Shown in pieces: positions 63,281-64,000 of a DNA stretch of 64,000 bases. This DNA comes from Branchinecta lynchi (Eukaryota; Arthropoda; Branchiopoda; Anostraca; Branchinectidae). Location: assembly GCA_023053575.1 (NCBI GenBank), contig JAKZAP010000017.1, positions 6,393,501 to 6,457,500 on the forward strand, written 5' to 3'. The position numbers and the translations under genes were made by a program. The notes beneath the pieces are model-generated. The model was not told the DNA's origin and did no database searches. It worked only from the letters and a program-made list of their open reading frames with translations. Numbering within the stretch: position 1 is the first letter of the stretch; each line of letters opens with the position of its first letter.

Positions 63281-64000
63281 ATAAGAGCTAAAGATCAGGT
63301 GGCACTTGCAAGGCAAGGATGAAAGTAGGAATTTGCCAAGTCGTGGGTTTGATGTGGTCATTTGTAAGTAAAACTCTTGAGATACGAATGATCATGGACC
63401 CTTGGAAATCACGAGAAGTGTGTTGTTTGTTAAAAAGCACTTTTATTGTTACAGTTGGCTGTGATGCTGCGCACTTAAGGACGCTAGATTTCATCTGTAA
63501 TCAAAACCGTCGAGTCAAAAATGATCCAGAGTCCTTTAGGAACATGAATATAATGGTTTGATCAAAAGTATTTTTTTTACTTTTCGGTTAAAGATGCGCA
63601 GTTTAAGGGTGCTAGAATTCATTTCTAATTAAAACCCATGAGGCAAAATGATCATGGGCTCATTGGGATCACGAAAACGAATATTTTGCTTCGGTTATTT
63701 TTTGGTACTTTAAGGTTAAGATGAGTACTTTAAGAGATGGTCGGATCTGGGAAATGACACTTTCTAAGCTCATCTTGTCAAGTCTCTAATATTCAAGCCA
63801 AGTCTTATCGTCCTAGCGTATCTGGAAGTACTTAAATCGCCATCACCGGAATTCCGGCTCCCCCCTCCAACTCCCCCACAATGCCCTAATCCGACCCGGC
63901 TTTGTCACTGATGTATCTAGGGTTTATGTTTGTTCTTTCCACCAAGCGTCATCACAATCGCTACACTCTGAGCGTGTCACAAAATTTCCAGCCCCCCCCC
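63281..64000 (-). mobile_element. Family A element, runs off the window
   Basis: Starts ATAAGAGCTAAAGATCAGG with TGGCACTTGCAAGG. Three units of the second type follow (GATCATGG, GGGATCACGA, ACTTTAAG), then C-tract units with CATCACCGGAATTCCGG up to the end. Confidence 0.7.

Overview
The window looks like nuclear DNA of a multicellular animal, most likely an invertebrate. I cannot name the species. The reasons are a long-intron gene with GT/AG splice sites, the near absence of long reading frames, and a dense, nested load of eukaryotic transposons: LINEs, Penelope/retrozyme-type hammerhead repeats, hAT-like and TA-target MITEs, and Helentron-like elements. There is no bacterial gene layout.

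One host gene can be assembled by hand. Five exons on the + strand (36,711-36,955; 39,353-39,648; 48,140-48,337; 51,092-51,230; 56,167-56,272) join in phase into 328 codons. They encode a secreted protein with a signal peptide, a furin-type RRKR site, a long N-terminal extension and most of an alpha-carbonic anhydrase domain. All three zinc histidines are present. The last part of the domain is not found before the window ends. Exons 3-5 are certain; linking exons 1 and 2 to them rests on phase and open frame.

Roughly half of the remaining DNA is two large repeat families. Family A (1-0.8k, 7.3-10.1k, 10.6-13.3k, 21.5-24.0k, 29.6-31.4k, 31.8-34.0k, 49.2-50.6k, 63.3k-end) has hairpin-forming ends built on TGGCACTTG and GAGCTCGTAGCTC, a (GTCY)n stretch, and internal units of about 130 bp carrying GATGAAACTTGG and long G tracts. 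Family B (0.9-2.6k, 3.5-4.8k, 5.2-6.0k, 27.1-28.0k, 40.2-41.3k, 42.5-43.5k, 43.8-44.9k, 45.7-46.8k, 56.4-57.1k) has a GGGATCCC palindrome at each end, the same kind of (GTCY)n stretch, and its own units of about 130 bp with CCGGAATCCGG. The shared plan resembles Helentron-associated HINE/DINE-1 elements.

Between these lie 5'-truncated LINE fragments (6.3k, 10.1k, 15.0-16.6k, 20.0k, 31.5k, 41.7-45.6k, 58.8k). One of them is split by two family-B insertions, and its protein can be followed across both gaps. At least ten small inverted-repeat elements were delimited, some with clear target-site duplications. A further repeat family carries a hammerhead ribozyme core with compensating stem I changes (17.3k, 24.1k, 37.5k, 40.1k, 60.8k). 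Several elements sit in the introns of the carbonic anhydrase gene.
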